A stretch of 64,000 nt of DNA from positions 1 to 64,000 of IMG/VR virus record IMGVR_UViG_3300033156_000272. One strand, written 5' to 3'. The position numbers and the translations under genes are program-made. Each line of letters begins with the position of its first letter. Positions within the stretch are counted from its first letter, which is position 1. This document shows, one piece after another, positions 51,168 through 58,657 of the stretch. This DNA comes from a virus. Below the pieces are notes generated by a model that saw nothing but the letters and a program-made list of their open reading frames with translations, was not told the DNA's origin and ran no database searches.

Positions 51168-51437
51168 TCATATCACCTCGGGGAGATAATAATATCCTTC
51201 ATCATCAGTTATGTAGAATCTTCTAGTTCTTGGAATATTCATTCCTGAAAATATATCGAATATATCATTACCATTCCTCACTACTACTGACATAGGATAT
51301 CTTCCATGTCCACAACAACAACCCAGTGTCTCTACGCCACATTCATTAAGAGAAACTATGAACTCTTGCATACAACCATCTACTCTAAATTTTCTTCCCC
51401 TTACTTGTATCATTCTTGAGTTTCTTGTATTACACAC
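51168..51437 (-). CDS. Small phage-type protein with CCCGHG motif
   Basis: 89 residues from a GTG near 51437; an ATG at 51411 (MIQVRGRKFRVDG) is an alternative start. VSLNECGVETLGCCCGHGRY is a motif seen in many phage hypothetical proteins, perhaps a zinc site. The C-terminal part (FYITDDEGYYYLPEVI) is strand-like. Function unknown. Starts in the stop region of the nucleotidase gene. Confidence 0.6.
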   Translation of the reverse strand: MCNTRNSRMIQVRGRKFRVDGCMQEFIVSLNECGVETLGCCCGHGRYPMSVVVRNGNDIFDIFSGMNIPRTRRFYITDDEGYYYLPEVI

Positions 51438-52013
51438 TCATATCACTTCCATTGCGTATAATATATTACGAACATGAGCCCAGTTTTTCACCCTGAGGAA
51501 CCCCCCTTCAAATGCGTTGAGATGCCTGTTCCAAGGCTGATCGATGCATAATACTCTCTTGTCATTGTCAACCGCAGTACTGATTGTATTTGGATTATCA
51601 TCAATTACTATATCAATCCAATCAAAAGTTTTTGTTCTGTGATCCATAGAAACGAAAAGTACGGAATAAGGTATCCCAGAAAATTGTTCATGAAGCCAGT
51701 CGAATTTTTGTCGAACCTGCCCTCCATCGTATGTATGGGTTACAAAATAGATTGTATGAAGATTTTTTACAAGAAGCTCTATCACTTCTCTAGAGTTATC
51801 AAACGGGGGGCCGGTATATTCCACATTAACAAACTCTTGCTTGATTCTATCGGCATTCCATTTCTTCAGATATTCTTCAATTCCCCATCCTTTGATATTA
51901 GCTGTTGTGAGGCGTGTATCAAATTCTTCATTATACTTGTTAATGAGTGGTTGTACATTGTCATACAAAGTGCTGTCTATATCTATTCCGACGTTTAGTC
52001 CTTTCTTTACCAT
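51438..52013 (-). CDS. HAD-family 5'(3')-deoxyribonucleotidase-like
   Basis: 191 residues; ATG 52013 has AGGAG eight bases upstream (the frame is open further, to 52079, but that part overlaps repeats). GIDIDSTLYDNVQPLI carries the DxDxT nucleophile, YFVTHTYDGGQVRQKFDW the second motif, and IVIDDNPNTISTAVD the DD acid pair. Phage homologues dephosphorylate dNMPs or act in hypermodified base supply. Substrate unknown. Confidence 0.75.
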   Translation of the reverse strand: MVKKGLNVGIDIDSTLYDNVQPLINKYNEEFDTRLTTANIKGWGIEEYLKKWNADRIKQEFVNVEYTGPPFDNSREVIELLVKNLHTIYFVTHTYDGGQVRQKFDWLHEQFSGIPYSVLFVSMDHRTKTFDWIDIVIDDNPNTISTAVDNDKRVLCIDQPWNRHLNAFEGGFLRVKNWAHVRNILYAMEVI

Positions 52014-52037
52014 GTTCATTGCTCCTATATATTTTCT

Positions 52038-52075
52038 ATTTGTCGCTCGTACATTTCTCATATTTGTCGCTCGTA
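52038..52075 (-). repeat. 14-base direct repeats in a leader
   Basis: ATTTGTCGCTCGTA at 52038-52051 and 52062-52075 (plus strand), in the region before the nucleotidase start. On the minus strand TACGAGCGACAAAT occurs twice, 24 bases apart. They may be binding sites for a regulator of the downstream genes. Confidence 0.5.
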
Positions 52076-52077
52076 AC

Positions 52078-52137
52078 AAAGAGTAGTTTCACTACTCTTT
52101 CTGTTCAGATGGCCGCGTTCCGCGAAGTTTCCTATTA
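52078..52137 (-). ncRNA. Two-hairpin element, copy B
   Basis: Minus-strand order: AGGAAACTT, mini-hairpin CGCG-GAA-CGCG (52124-52114), 13 bases, then the perfect 10-bp hairpin AAAGAGTAGT-GAA-ACTACTCTTT (52100-52078). It overlaps the last codons and the stop of the 52092 gene. The loop is GAA in both hairpins, as in copy A. Copies A and C share the same order of parts. Function unknown; see findings. Confidence 0.5.
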
Positions 52138-52391
52138 CGACCATCTTGTACTTTTCGCACCTTGTCTTTCCGCTCGCCAGCCATATATGCGCGCACCACC
52201 GTCTTCGCAAGATTTATTCTGTCCAGTTTGGTCTCAAACGCCATTGTGCACGATTCTGATACGCCTCGTCTCTCGAGCTCATTCATAATATATGCGGCCT
52301 CTAAGACTAATATTTCTGTCCGTTCTTCGTCGATTCTGAGGAACAGATTTTTCATAGTTGTCCCGTTTTTTAGTGTCAATTTATCCATCAT
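52092..52391 (-). CDS. Small hypothetical protein
   Basis: 99 residues; GAAGGAGACTTAATG gives two ATG choices. Helical core (TEILVLEAAYIMNELERRGV; ETKLDRINLAKTVVRAYMAG), Lys/Arg-rich end (RKVQDGRNRKLRGTRPSEQ) encoded by the two-hairpin element. No family recognised. It follows the helicase gene with a 13-base gap. Confidence 0.5.
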   Translation of the reverse strand: MMDKLTLKNGTTMKNLFLRIDEERTEILVLEAAYIMNELERRGVSESCTMAFETKLDRINLAKTVVRAYMAGERKDKVRKVQDGRNRKLRGTRPSEQKE

Positions 52392-52404
52392 TAAGTCTCC
52401 TTCA

Positions 52405-53571
52405 TTAATCTACAATCACCACTAGAGTCTTTGCTCTTCCCCCGCCTTTGGTGTTTTCGTCCTTTATAAACTTAATCATACTCATGCGGGACATTGCCTG
52501 TAGAATATCAGAGCTACGCCTCCAATCCATCCCGAATACGGCAAGCTTCTTTTTGACTTCGGTAACCGTTGCATAGTTCATCTCTTTTAATATTTCGAAT
52601 ACCTGTGTGAACTCGGTCCCTCTGTTCAGCTCTCCTCTCCACATATTTTCCATCTTGAATAGTTTGTAGAGTTCAGGAAATGCCTTAATTGTGAGATGCT
52701 TGTCGAACGTTTTGGCTCTTGCAATATTCATTCCGAGGGCAAACCGCTCATACAAGGGCTCCTCGTAGTGAGGAACATCTATTTCATCGAGCCATTTATA
52801 TATCATGGGATCATAAGAGACTGACGTTATGGCCTTTAACCCTTCCTTCATGTGTTCAATATCCTTTCTGATTTCCATAAGGATTCTAACATTCGGTCTG
52901 ATATTTCTGCCGTCTCTTCTTGCTAGCTTGATTGCATGGCGCTCTTGTTCATTAGGTATGAATATCATGAACATCAACCTTCGCGGAAGACCAGAGGAGA
53001 GATCTATGCGACACGGCTGGCTACCCGTCCACAGCGATAGTCTTGTCTGATATTGTATCTTTCCCATGGCGAGGCGCTTTATTACAAACCCTTGGTCAAG
53101 TGCCGTAAGCATAGCATTATCTAGATTGACGGAATGTTCCATTTTCATGGCGTTTGTTAAGGCCGCGAATTCGTCGATCCCTAAGATTCCGTTGCGATGT
53201 TCATATGCTGCACCCGGTACTTCAGTAGGATCGCCGTCTATCATACGAATACTTCCGGTGAACGCTGCTTCTGTCATTACACCTTCCATCCCGTGTGGTA
53301 CGCCGCCACCATATAGTATACTCCCTTTGCCTATGAGAAACTTTTGCAGTATGGTGGTTTTGAGATATCCGGGTGGTGCAACGAAGAAGATATTCATCCT
53401 CATTTGAGGGATCTTGCCGCCTTCGTAATAGAACTCTCGTTTCTGATTTTCCAGGTTGAAGAGATGCGCGCCTACACTCGCAGAGTAGAACGGTACGAAC
53501 CGCTCATGGTAGACTATCCTTGCGTGATCGAAATACTCTAGCGTACTATCGTAGAACGTCAATTGTTTCAC
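52405..53571 (-). CDS. MCM-like AAA+ helicase
   Basis: 388 residues from a GTG that overlaps the nuclease stop (GTGA). Walker A FFVAPPGYLKTTILQKFL near residue 65, Walker B GILGIDEFAALTNA near 130, sensor-1-like LSLWTGSQPCRID near 185, and a downstream arginine near LPRRLMFMIFIP. A C-terminal winged-helix-like part (EILKEMNYATVTEVKKKLAV) follows. It lacks the N-terminal OB region of cellular MCM, so it is a reduced form as seen in other viruses. Unwinds DNA at the viral fork. Confidence 0.78.
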   Translation of the reverse strand: MKQLTFYDSTLEYFDHARIVYHERFVPFYSASVGAHLFNLENQKREFYYEGGKIPQMRMNIFFVAPPGYLKTTILQKFLIGKGSILYGGGVPHGMEGVMTEAAFTGSIRMIDGDPTEVPGAAYEHRNGILGIDEFAALTNAMKMEHSVNLDNAMLTALDQGFVIKRLAMGKIQYQTRLSLWTGSQPCRIDLSSGLPRRLMFMIFIPNEQERHAIKLARRDGRNIRPNVRILMEIRKDIEHMKEGLKAITSVSYDPMIYKWLDEIDVPHYEEPLYERFALGMNIARAKTFDKHLTIKAFPELYKLFKMENMWRGELNRGTEFTQVFEILKEMNYATVTEVKKKLAVFGMDWRRSSDILQAMSRMSMIKFIKDENTKGGGRAKTLVVIVD

Positions 53572-54242
53572 CCGTTCAGCTTCCGGTGTATTGTCCTAGC
53601 AGTTACTGGTCCAACACCGTTCACTGACACGAGTTGTTTATGGTCCGCCTCTGCGACACCATGGAGACTTACGAATCTATCAAGTAGCTTCTTAGCTGTG
53701 TTTCTTGTTACACCCGGTATAAACTCAGTGAGTATATCTACTGGAGTTAATTCTGCTTTGGTCCTGGCTAACTGCTGCTTCCCATATTTCCCTTCTTTTA
53801 TTTTTTCAAATATCCGTTTTACAAGTTCGATTGCTTGATCGTCAGTTTCCACCCAAAGTATATGGAAATTGTTTCTAACCATGATTGATGCAAGTGAGCC
53901 GTAGATAACACTTGTGTTCACTTTCATCTTCATCTTTGCCATTCGCAGAATTACATCGTCTAATCTTCCAACTATGAGGAGTATGCGCAGAGGATAGTGT
54001 CTCGTCATCATCTCCGTTTGTTTGAATATCCTTCTCGACTGTATAGAGTTTACGAGATCTTGCACCCGCTTGCGCTCTATGCCTACTAGCCATTCACTGT
54101 GGCCATCTTTTTCTTTTTTACGCAGCGCAAAATCTCCACATTGTAATGCCATCTTTGTATAATCAAGTTTCCTTCTGTCTGCTATTGCAAACACAAAGGA
54201 CTTCTCTCTACTGTCCATTGCTATCTCATATTCATCAGACAT
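53568..54242 (-). CDS. XPF/ERCC4-family nuclease with helix-hairpin-helix
   Basis: 224 residues; AGGTGGTTAAA precedes ATG 54242. The nuclease core EYEIAMDSREKSFVF, CGDFALRKKEKDG and VGIERKRVQDLVNSIQS shows the ERKxxxD catalytic motif of XPF/Mus81/Hef proteins. The C-terminal 60 residues have two HhH units (FIPGVTRNTAKKLLDRF, VNGVGPVTARTIHRK). Cuts branched or flap DNA. It precedes the helicase gene in one coupled unit. Confidence 0.88.
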   Translation of the reverse strand: MSDEYEIAMDSREKSFVFAIADRRKLDYTKMALQCGDFALRKKEKDGHSEWLVGIERKRVQDLVNSIQSRRIFKQTEMMTRHYPLRILLIVGRLDDVILRMAKMKMKVNTSVIYGSLASIMVRNNFHILWVETDDQAIELVKRIFEKIKEGKYGKQQLARTKAELTPVDILTEFIPGVTRNTAKKLLDRFVSLHGVAEADHKQLVSVNGVGPVTARTIHRKLNG

Positions 54243-54266
54243 TTTAACCACCTACTGCTAATTTCA

Positions 54267-54791
54267 TTACTCGATCTTTCGTGCATAAATTTCTATTTCC
54301 CCTAGTGCGTATGTCTCTATTTCTATACCCTCATAACCTAGTTCAAACAGGGTACTCCTATAATACTGATTGAATGCAAGTATATCATCATAGCGGTCGT
54401 CTACTTCAACCATTTTTGCTGGGTCAGGACAGAGTAGGAATACTACATGCGGGTGTGGAGATATCCAAATAAACCATCTAGATATCTTCTTTAATGATGG
54501 AACATTATACTTCTGAGATAGATACCTGCCATATACTACAGCATCTATATAACATCTGTCCAGTAATGTTACTTTATTGAATCGTAATTTTATGTACTGT
54601 TTCGCTCTGTCAAACGCGAACAATACTTCACGAATTTTTAACCAAGTTTTATTATCCGTAACTGGTAATTTCCTCATCAGAGGAGCTGCGTGGATGTTCT
54701 CCATCTTCTCCCCGAACCGCTCTCTTATCAGCGTCGTCTTTCCTGCTTTGTCGACACCAATTACTGCTATTAGTTCTTTTTTCACTTTCAT
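54267..54791 (-). CDS. Thymidylate/dNMP kinase-like protein
   Basis: 174 residues. Walker A AVIGVDKAGKTTLIRERF at residues 9-25, DR motif TLLDRCYIDAVVYGRYL, and a P-loop-kinase C-terminus (PAKMVEVDDRYDDILAFNQY). Shorter than cellular Tmk. It probably phosphorylates a deoxynucleoside monophosphate; the base could be a modified one. The gene start overlaps the ORF at 54652. Confidence 0.7.
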   Translation of the reverse strand: MKVKKELIAVIGVDKAGKTTLIRERFGEKMENIHAAPLMRKLPVTDNKTWLKIREVLFAFDRAKQYIKLRFNKVTLLDRCYIDAVVYGRYLSQKYNVPSLKKISRWFIWISPHPHVVFLLCPDPAKMVEVDDRYDDILAFNQYYRSTLFELGYEGIEIETYALGEIEIYARKIE

Positions 54792-54918
54792 TGGATTCCT
54801 CCGTTTTTCGGGTTTTATTCATTCGAGCAAGATCCTGTACGTTCTGACCAAGCGACCATAATAGAAATATAATACGCAGGTCACGGGAATTAATATATTC
54901 ATCTGTTGGAGTCTCCAT
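54652..54918 (-). CDS. Short overlapping open frame
   Basis: 88 codons, of which about 45 lie in the 107-base gap between two genes (METPTDEYINSRDLRIIFLL, WSLGQNVQDLARMN) and the rest runs inside the kinase gene in another frame. The first half could be a real short protein; the second half is low-complexity and Ser/Glu-rich. The extent is uncertain, and a frameshift or a short gene ending earlier is possible. Confidence 0.3.
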   Translation of the reverse strand: METPTDEYINSRDLRIIFLLWSLGQNVQDLARMNKTRKTEESNESEKRTNSSNWCRQSRKDDADKRAVRGEDGEHPRSSSDEEITSYG

Positions 54919-55111
54919 CAGGGCTCTCTCCAGCGTCCATTCGCTTCATATGTAATAGAAAGTCTGCCATTAGTCCATTAAATTCGGACTCGAGAAGCGC
55001 GCACGTTTCATATGCAACACAACCCGTATTCCGTTCTTTTTCGTTCTGCCACTTTTTCAAGTATGAACGAATCAGCCTCTTAGATTCTGATAGTACTTCT
55101 TCTGCATTCAA
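54899..55111 (-). CDS. Small hypothetical protein
   Basis: 70 residues; AAGGAGGAAATTGTTTGA precedes the ATG and a TATA promoter lies at 55138. Helical (EEVLSESKRLIRSYLKKWQN) with a cysteine pair (TGCVAYETCALLE). No family recognised. It begins a transcription unit that includes the kinase, nuclease and helicase. Confidence 0.55.
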   Translation of the reverse strand: MNAEEVLSESKRLIRSYLKKWQNEKERNTGCVAYETCALLESEFNGLMADFLLHMKRMDAGESPDGDSNR

Positions 55112-55137
55112 ACAATTTCCTCCTTACTTTATCACGA

Positions 55138-55162
55138 TAGTAATATATAAATGGGTTGGTGT
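55138..55162 (-). promoter_or_regulatory. TATA-box promoter
   Basis: Minus strand CCAACCCATTTATATATTAC, TATA box at about 55142-55151, 30-40 bases before the gene at 55111. Start of a leftward unit. Confidence 0.55.
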
Positions 55163-55167
55163 TACTA

Positions 55168-55467
55168 TTACTCTAATCCTGAGCGATGTCGATCTTTGAG
55201 TTCGGCGATCTTACCTGAGTTCCATGAGCTAACCCTTGAAAAGAACCCGGTCACTCTGGTCATCTGCTGAATGTTCCTACCATTGTGCAGTTGGCGTATT
55301 ATGTCGTTGGATGTTACGTTACTCATGTTGGCTGTATCTATTATGATAGCACATTCATCTTCGTCGTCTTCAAACTTGATTATGATGCTACCCGGTTTTT
55401 CTGGGTGTTCTGACCATACTAGTCTGTCGTACGACTCTAAAAACTTATCTAGTTCTTTTCTGTCCAT
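55168..55467 (-). CDS. NrdD C-terminus-like small protein (possible glycyl-radical spare part)
   Basis: 99 residues; AAGAGGTGTATAAAC precedes ATG 55467. The end QQMTRVTGFFSRVSSWNSGK, then IAELKDRHRSGLE, resembles the C-terminus of anaerobic ribonucleotide reductase NrdD (RxTGY, N-x-GK, E-x-x-DR). The glycine in RVTGF would sit where the glycyl radical forms in NrdD. The N-terminal 70 residues are not NrdD. Either a coincidence or a stand-alone radical domain; see findings. Confidence 0.45.
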   Translation of the reverse strand: MDRKELDKFLESYDRLVWSEHPEKPGSIIIKFEDDEDECAIIIDTANMSNVTSNDIIRQLHNGRNIQQMTRVTGFFSRVSSWNSGKIAELKDRHRSGLE

Positions 55468-56545
55468 GTTTATACACCTCTTGTATTCCATTAAACGCCA
55501 TTAGGCCGAGTTCAATTCCTTGGATCGCAAGTCGTTTTCCGCTGGGCATTATGATAAGTACGTGACCATCATCAGAGCCACTTCCGGATGCAAATCCAAC
55601 GCGCTCTGCGTAGTTATCTCTCTGTACAGCACATCCTGCATTAATTATAAGTCTCTGAAGCCCGCCGACCTTGCTCTGGCAAACTCCGGGATTATGGGTA
55701 TGTGCGTGTATTAGTATGTCGCAGTCTCTGGCCCTCTCTGCGTTGTCAAACAATACGGCTCTAAATCCTGCCTGAAAAGGATGATACTGTGAATGTCCCT
55801 TTCCCTTGTGTCGTGCGTATATGCGGGTGAGGTGATCTCCCACTCTGAGTGCTGCGGGTTCGCCGTACCATCCATATTTCGTCTCGCTGTATGTTTGGGC
55901 AATATGACCAGATATATCAAAGTGGTCGGATATGTAACTGCGAGCTTCGTGGTTTCCCTCCCATAAACATAAAAGCTTCCTTTTGCATAGCCCAAGCAAG
56001 TAGGTCACCATATCTAGCTGCTCGCTCTTAGCTACAAGATCAATCGCGTCGTCGGGAGCCTTTGTGTTGAGAGAGTTGTCAATTATATCTCCGATGAGAA
56101 AGAGATAACAGTTCGGTGTCTTTCCTACCTGTTCAAACACCCACTTGGTATATGGATAGCGAGCGGCTGCTAGACCAAGGTGCGAGTCTGCAAGTATTAC
56201 TATTGCGGTTGGTCCTTTGAATTCCCCGAGCCAAACATATCCCTCTGCAGGGAGCTTCTCCTTCAATACTTCACTAAGGTCACTCACCTTGTTGAATAAC
56301 CTTTCTCCATACCTTTCCCTCTCTGTACGAATGAAATATAATGTCTTATATCCCACGCGACTAGAGGTAATTGGATATTGCCATCCCATCTTTTTGCATC
56401 GCTTCTTTATACGGTGCATTGCCTGTTGAACTTGTGGCACTGTAAATCCAAGTTCCTTACCTAACTCTGCTGATGTTGTTCCGTCTTCATGAGATGTTAT
56501 TGCATCTATTACTAGTGATTCCTTATCTGTAAGTATTATATTCAT
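55445..56545 (-). CDS. Metallophosphoesterase with N-terminal winged helix
   Basis: 366 residues; AAGGTGAAAAT precedes the ATG. Residues 1-60 (TTSAELGKELGFTVPQVQQA) form a helix-turn-helix. From about 115 the calcineurin-type phosphoesterase: VILADSHLGLAA, LIGDIIDNSLN, LWEGNHEARSYI and ILIHAHTHNPGV, all metal ligands present. The domain order suggests a DNA-targeted nuclease or phosphatase (Mre11/SbcD relatives are the same superfamily). Substrate unknown. Confidence 0.78.
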   Translation of the reverse strand: MNIILTDKESLVIDAITSHEDGTTSAELGKELGFTVPQVQQAMHRIKKRCKKMGWQYPITSSRVGYKTLYFIRTERERYGERLFNKVSDLSEVLKEKLPAEGYVWLGEFKGPTAIVILADSHLGLAAARYPYTKWVFEQVGKTPNCYLFLIGDIIDNSLNTKAPDDAIDLVAKSEQLDMVTYLLGLCKRKLLCLWEGNHEARSYISDHFDISGHIAQTYSETKYGWYGEPAALRVGDHLTRIYARHKGKGHSQYHPFQAGFRAVLFDNAERARDCDILIHAHTHNPGVCQSKVGGLQRLIINAGCAVQRDNYAERVGFASGSGSDDGHVLIIMPSGKRLAIQGIELGLMAFNGIQEVYKHGQKRTR

Positions 56546-56549
56546 ATTT

Positions 56550-56654
56550 TCACCTTAGGCATTTGGGGCAAATTCCTTCTTCATCTGATATGATGTTGCA
56601 TTGACAACTTGTTTTATATCCTTTGTGACACCGTCGGCATAAATATATGCACAT
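56550..56654 (-). CDS. Very small zinc-finger protein
   Basis: 34 residues; GGAGAAATGAT precedes the ATG. LCRRCHKGYKTSCQCNIISD then ICPKCLR: six cysteines in CxxC, CxC and CxxC. Between coiled-coil and phosphoesterase genes, with gaps under five bases. Function unknown. Confidence 0.5.
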   Translation of the reverse strand: MCIYLCRRCHKGYKTSCQCNIISDEEGICPKCLR

Positions 56655-56655
56655 A

Positions 56656-56844
56656 TCATTTCTCCAAGAATTTGTCGAGTTGATCCTTCACGATCTTGTA
56701 CATCTCAATCTTCTTGGTGAGCTCTTGCTTATCTTCTTCAAGATTGAATATTTGTACTTGCATCTCTTCAATGAGTTCGTCTCTGGCAACTATCTCTGAC
56801 ATAATCTTCTCGAATATTTTTTCAATATCAGCTTTCTCTATCAT
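56656..56844 (-). CDS. Small coiled-coil protein
   Basis: 62 residues; start 56844 after GAGGAGGGTGAAAGTG. A near-continuous heptad pattern (IEKIFEKIMSEIVARDELIE, EDKQELTKKIEMYKIVKDQL). Probably dimerises. Overlaps the upstream gene by 17 bases. Function unknown. Confidence 0.55.
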   Translation of the reverse strand: MIEKADIEKIFEKIMSEIVARDELIEEMQVQIFNLEEDKQELTKKIEMYKIVKDQLDKFLEK

Positions 56845-56986
56845 CACTTTCACCCTCCTCGAACGATTCCAGTGTCCCGTATACACATCGCTTAATAGCT
56901 GCCTGCTCGATGGAAGTGAGTTGTATCTTCTCCTTTCCCCTCTCGAGCAAGTTTTTAAGAATTAAGCGAGCTGATTCATTGTCCAC
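56828..56986 (-). CDS. Small hypothetical protein
   Basis: 52 residues from a GTG start; GAGGGATATGA is the ribosome site. Its start touches the QueE stop. Helical (ESARLILKNLLERGKEKIQL, TSIEQAAIKRCVYGTLESF). No family recognised. Confidence 0.45.
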   Translation of the reverse strand: MDNESARLILKNLLERGKEKIQLTSIEQAAIKRCVYGTLESFEEGESDDRES

Positions 56987-57730
56987 TCATATCCCTCTTG
57001 TTTTCTCTGGCCAGACAATCTTATGGATCTGTAGAACAAACTTCACACAGGTGAAGGGCATGAGGGATTGTAATTTGATCACTCCATCAGCAACAGCTTG
57101 TGCATTCACGCATTTGTTATTGTCGTCAAATATTGGAGATATGTGTACCTCTGGATTATTTCCCAACTTACTCACTATATCAGGTATGAGAGTTATATGC
57201 TTCCATTCTCCGACAACAAACTTGAGGCAATCACAGTCATCTAGTGCTTCATAGTTGTTGGGGTGAAAGTATGCATTAAATTTATAGTCACATACAAAAC
57301 AGTCGACCCATGGAAAGGATTCTATGTTCTGTGTACCGTTCGTTTCTAGTACAATGTGAAAATCTTCTTCGGAAAGCGCACTCAGAAGTCTGTCCATGTT
57401 TGCGTGTATAAGTGGCTCTCCGCCAGTTATACATATACTATTAATTTTGGTGTCTTCTCTTATCGTCACGATTTCTGCCATGATGTCATTGACAGACATC
57501 ACTTTCCCGTGGTGTGCATACTTTGAATCACAATAATCGCAATTCAAGTTGCACCCTGCTACACGAATGAATATCTCAGGAAGGCCCTGCATTGGACCCT
57601 CCCCTTGTAGCGATACGAATATCTCGACAACCTCTAGGGGGGCGTCATAATATTCTTCTGCAGATATATCTTCGTATAACGATTCTACATCTTCGTTCTT
57701 CGGTTCAGTTTCTTGTTTAGTCTGAGACAT
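56987..57730 (-). CDS. queE: 7-carboxy-7-deazaguanine synthase QueE (radical SAM)
   Basis: 247 residues; ATAGGAGGCAGATAAA precedes the ATG. IFVSLQGEGPMQGLPEIFIR then GCNLNCDYCDSKYAHHG with the CxxxCxxC variant of radical SAM (C-N-L-N-C-D-Y-C), ICITGGEPLIHANM, ETNGTQNIESF and CDYKFNAY follow. It converts carboxytetrahydropterin to CDG, the step before QueC. An N-terminal acidic extension of about 30 residues is unusual. Own promoter upstream. Confidence 0.9.
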   Translation of the reverse strand: MSQTKQETEPKNEDVESLYEDISAEEYYDAPLEVVEIFVSLQGEGPMQGLPEIFIRVAGCNLNCDYCDSKYAHHGKVMSVNDIMAEIVTIREDTKINSICITGGEPLIHANMDRLLSALSEEDFHIVLETNGTQNIESFPWVDCFVCDYKFNAYFHPNNYEALDDCDCLKFVVGEWKHITLIPDIVSKLGNNPEVHISPIFDDNNKCVNAQAVADGVIKLQSLMPFTCVKFVLQIHKIVWPEKTRGI

Positions 57731-57744
57731 TTTATCTGCCTCCT

Positions 57745-57790
57745 ATTTACTATATAGTTGTAATATTATAAGTACTATTTGTAATTACTT
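57745..57790 (-). promoter_or_regulatory. Promoter ahead of QueE
   Basis: Minus strand: TAAGTAATTACAAATAGTAC then TTATAATATTACAACTATAT, an A/T-rich box 30-50 bases before the QueE ATG. The element GTAATTACA-ATAGTA is shared with the promoter at 50600-50640, suggesting common control of the deazaguanine and replication units. Confidence 0.45.
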
Positions 57791-57798
57791 ATCCCAGC

Positions 57799-57984
57799 TC
57801 ACCAACTATCGTAGTTCGTAATATCGGCCGTTATATACTGCTTTGAGTACTTTGCTACTGCGAGTATCTGCATTCCAATCCCGGATTCTCTGCACTCAAA
57901 CCATATATCATCGGTGCCTCTGTGAATGCTCTTGAACTGCTCCCATCGAGCCACCTCTGTTTCATTTAGTATTATTCTTTTCAT
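57799..57984 (-). CDS. Small hypothetical protein
   Basis: 61 residues; GAGGGGTGTAGT precedes ATG 57984, which is preferred to the longer frame. MKRIILNETEVARWEQFKSI then ESGIGMQILAVAKYSKQYIT, alpha-beta. No family recognised. Confidence 0.5.
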   Translation of the reverse strand: MKRIILNETEVARWEQFKSIHRGTDDIWFECRESGIGMQILAVAKYSKQYITADITNYDSW

Positions 57985-57985
57985 A

Positions 57986-58156
57986 CTACACCCCTCCATA
58001 TTCTTGGTTGCACCACGGACAATGGCACACAGGGATAATGGCCTCATCCTTCTCTGCATCTGCTATCACATTCATTATCTCATCGAGCACAGAACAAAGC
58101 GGTTCGGGTAGGTCTTTTATTTGGCTCCTGAGATACCGCTCGGTTTCCTTATCCAT
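57986..58156 (-). CDS. Small zinc-binding protein
   Basis: 56 residues; AAAGGAAGTAACTTCG precedes the ATG. An acidic helical start (ERYLRSQIKDLPEPLCSVLD) and a C-terminal VCHCPWCNQEYG cluster. Its TAG stands two bases before the next start. Function unknown. Confidence 0.5.
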   Translation of the reverse strand: MDKETERYLRSQIKDLPEPLCSVLDEIMNVIADAEKDEAIIPVCHCPWCNQEYGGV

Positions 58157-58161
58157 CGAAG

Positions 58162-58299
58162 TTACTTCCTTTTTGCTTTATATATACACTTGAGTATGGG
58201 AAAATGATCTAAACATTCTTGTTTGTATAAGCAACTATCGCAGATGGTCGGAGTATTCTTTAGCATCTCTATTAGCTCACAGTTGGTTATCTCACTCAT
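58162..58299 (-). CDS. Very small cysteine-rich protein
   Basis: 45 residues; overlaps the preceding stop by a few bases. PTICDSCLYKQECLDHFPIL then KC gives C-x2-C-x5-C-x8-C, similar to the cluster ending the 43985 protein. A single zinc or Fe-S cluster is possible. Function unknown. Confidence 0.5.
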   Translation of the reverse strand: MSEITNCELIEMLKNTPTICDSCLYKQECLDHFPILKCIYKAKRK

Positions 58300-58657
58300 T
58301 GGGCTCATTCCACCAGACTATTTCGGTCCATCCAAATGGACCCCTTTCTTTATTTATTTCCATAAGATGTTGTACACAGACATTTGACCAAGAACCTTCG
58401 CGCTCGAAAAATATCTCGCAGTAAGCTCTGGCAGTACATCCTTTAACATCGCACGTTGGCCATAATCGAAGGACGAACAATCGAAGGTGGTTAATTAACC
58501 ATTCTTTGAAGTCCCACCATCTCCAACGTACGTTCGTGTACCAAGGGATACTTATCTTGCTCCCCTCTGGGAATACCTCTTCCCACGAACACATGCGTGA
58601 ATGTGCTTTCGTTCTGTCCTGTGTTTGGATTGCTGCTTCAAGAGAATTGTACATCAT
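58292..58657 (-). CDS. Hypothetical protein
   Basis: 121 residues; AATGATGTACAAT start region follows the stop of 58658. Trp-rich (KISIPWYTNVRWRWWDFKEW) with a zinc-like CDVKGCTARAYCEIF. The 17 bases ahead of the start include AAAAGGTGAATG. No family recognised. Confidence 0.5.
   Translation of the reverse strand: MMYNSLEAAIQTQDRTKAHSRMCSWEEVFPEGSKISIPWYTNVRWRWWDFKEWLINHLRLFVLRLWPTCDVKGCTARAYCEIFFEREGSWSNVCVQHLMEINKERGPFGWTEIVWWNEPNE

Noticed and set aside
58165-58190. TATA-like TTTATATATAC
   Set aside because: Lies inside the short gene at 58162-58299 and fits no downstream start better than that gene's own coupling.
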